A DNA stretch of 6,771 nucleotides from Bacillota bacterium (lineage in GTDB: Bacteria > Bacillota > UBA4882 > JAAYXC01): positions 1-6,771 of the forward strand of contig JAAYXC010000080.1 in the NCBI GenBank assembly GCA_012516115.1, written 5' to 3'. Under the pieces are notes generated by a model. That model worked only from the letters and a program-made list of their open reading frames with translations, did not search any database and had not been told where the DNA came from. The position numbers were made by a program, and so were the translations under genes. Shown piece after piece: positions 5,925 to 6,771 of the stretch. Positions within the stretch are counted from its first letter, which is position 1, and each line of letters starts with the position of its first letter.

Positions 5925-6771
5925 ATGAAACGTTTGACTGTTCTGCTTACGATCCTGTTTCTGATGGTTCTTTGTGTCAGTGCCATCCCCGGAGGGGCCA
6001 AGTCCTTGACCATCGCCATGATCCCTAAGGCCCTCGACAACCCCGTCTTCCTCGATGCTAAAGAGGGTGGAGAAAAAGCCGCCAAGGAACTGGGCGTGGA
6101 GTTCATCTGGACCGGCCCTACCACCGCCGATGCCGCCGGCCAGGTAACGGTGATCGAAGGGCTGATCCAGAAGAAGGTGGATGGCATCATCGTCAGCTGC
6201 TGCGACGCCGGCGCCTTAAAGGACGTCATCGATCGGGCCGTGGCGGCCGGGATAGTGGTGGCGACCTTCGACTCCGACTCCCCCGACAGTAAGCGGGCCT
6301 TCTACTGCGGTACCGATAACTACAAGGCCGGCAGGGCCTGCGGCGAGTACATGCTCCAACTGGCCAAGGAGCGCAAACTTCAGAATACCACCCTGGAATG
6401 CGCCATCCTCACGGGCGGCCTCGGTGCCTTCAACCTGAACGAGCGCATCCGGGGATTCAAGGAAGCCTGCCAGGGCCAGCTGAAGCTGAAGTACCTCTCG
6501 ACCATGGCCTGCGACGATGATATCAACCGCGCGGTAGAACTCACGGAGCAATGCATCAAGGCCCATCCGAACCTCAAGGCCTTCTTCTTCGCGGGTGCCT
6601 GGCCATTCTTCTCCAAACCGGGTTCCATGCCGAATCTCAAGGCTTGGGTAAGGAAAGGCGGGCTTTCCGTCTCCATGGATACTTTCTATCCGGTGCTGGT
6701 GGCGATGAAGGACGGCCGGATCAATGCCCTGGTGGGCCAGAACTTCACGGCCATGGGGGATCTCGGCGTCC
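5925..6771 (+). CDS. Sugar ABC transporter substrate-binding protein (Peripla_BP_4/RbsB-like), C-terminus cut by window edge
   Basis: The first 282 residues of an exported sugar receptor that hands its ligand to the permease. Residues 1-20 or so form a Sec signal peptide: KR followed by a hydrophobic run to LCVSA, with likely cleavage after VSA or after GGA near 25. There is no proper lipobox, so it is probably a free periplasmic protein; if the host is monoderm, anchoring would need another explanation. The mature part starts with the beta strand SLTIAMIPKALDNPVF, then GGEKAAKELGVEF, the segment QVTVIEGLIQKKVDGIIVS at 73-91, the ligand-site region VVATFDSDSP at 111-120, YCGTDNYKAGRACGEYM at 127-143, ERIRGFKEA at 173-181 and the second-domain segment AMKDGRINALVGQN at 260-273. 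This order is that of RbsB-like proteins. ATPase and permease genes lie upstream, so the importer is complete. The specific sugar is not evident. About 30-60 residues are probably missing at the right edge. Confidence 0.94.
   Translation, partial: MKRLTVLLTILFLMVLCVSAIPGGAKSLTIAMIPKALDNPVFLDAKEGGEKAAKELGVEFIWTGPTTADAAGQVTVIEGLIQKKVDGIIVSCCDAGALKDVIDRAVAAGIVVATFDSDSPDSKRAFYCGTDNYKAGRACGEYMLQLAKERKLQNTTLECAILTGGLGAFNLNERIRGFKEACQGQLKLKYLSTMACDDDINRAVELTEQCIKAHPNLKAFFFAGAWPFFSKPGSMPNLKAWVRKGGLSVSMDTFYPVLVAMKDGRINALVGQNFTAMGDLGV

Noticed and set aside
1..6771. CRISPR arrays, tRNA or rRNA genes, riboswitches, phage attachment sites
   Set aside because: No regularly spaced repeats, cloverleaf-like sequence, recognisable aptamer core or paired att-like direct repeats were seen in the gaps.

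Overview
The window joins two unrelated modules that point away from each other. The left module (1-2699, minus strand) is a DNA-modification cluster that looks like a type II restriction-modification locus. The right module (3173-6771, plus strand) is a sugar ABC transporter operon. Between them, at about 2700-3172, lies a non-coding stretch with a decayed transposase fragment. The organism is bacterial. The transporter genes are GC-rich and use mainly G/C-ending codons. The restriction-modification genes, especially the leftmost one, are visibly more AT-rich and use TTA, ATA and AAA freely, which suits an acquired defence cassette. No rRNA or other marker is present, so I do not assign a phylum.

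Left module, in transcription order (right to left): a broken GNAT acetyltransferase gene (2699-2283) with three lesions; a Dam-like adenine-N6 methyltransferase (2232-1348); a 112-bp gap holding a near-consensus sigma70-type promoter; a second, divergent D12-class adenine methyltransferase (1235-336); and, 22 bp further on, the first 104 codons of a protein that runs off the left edge (313-1). By position and by a conserved-looking block (FSGRSLDE) that last protein is probably the restriction endonuclease. Two methyltransferases beside one endonuclease often means an asymmetric target or two-strand protection. The promoter between the methyltransferase genes has an 18-bp perfect palindrome filling the -10/-35 spacer. 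It is a strong operator candidate and the most interesting regulatory feature here.

Right module: an RbsA/MglA-type double ATPase (3173-4669), an RbsC-type permease (4804-5856) and a periplasmic sugar-binding protein cut by the right edge (from 5925). Together they form a complete CUT2-type importer, but the sugar cannot be told from sequence alone. The 134-bp gap between ATPase and permease contains an AT-rich island with a plausible internal promoter and a small inverted repeat. The gap between permease and binding protein contains a 12-codon mini-ORF with the best Shine-Dalgarno sequence in the window.

No tRNA, rRNA, CRISPR array or convincing rho-independent terminator was seen.
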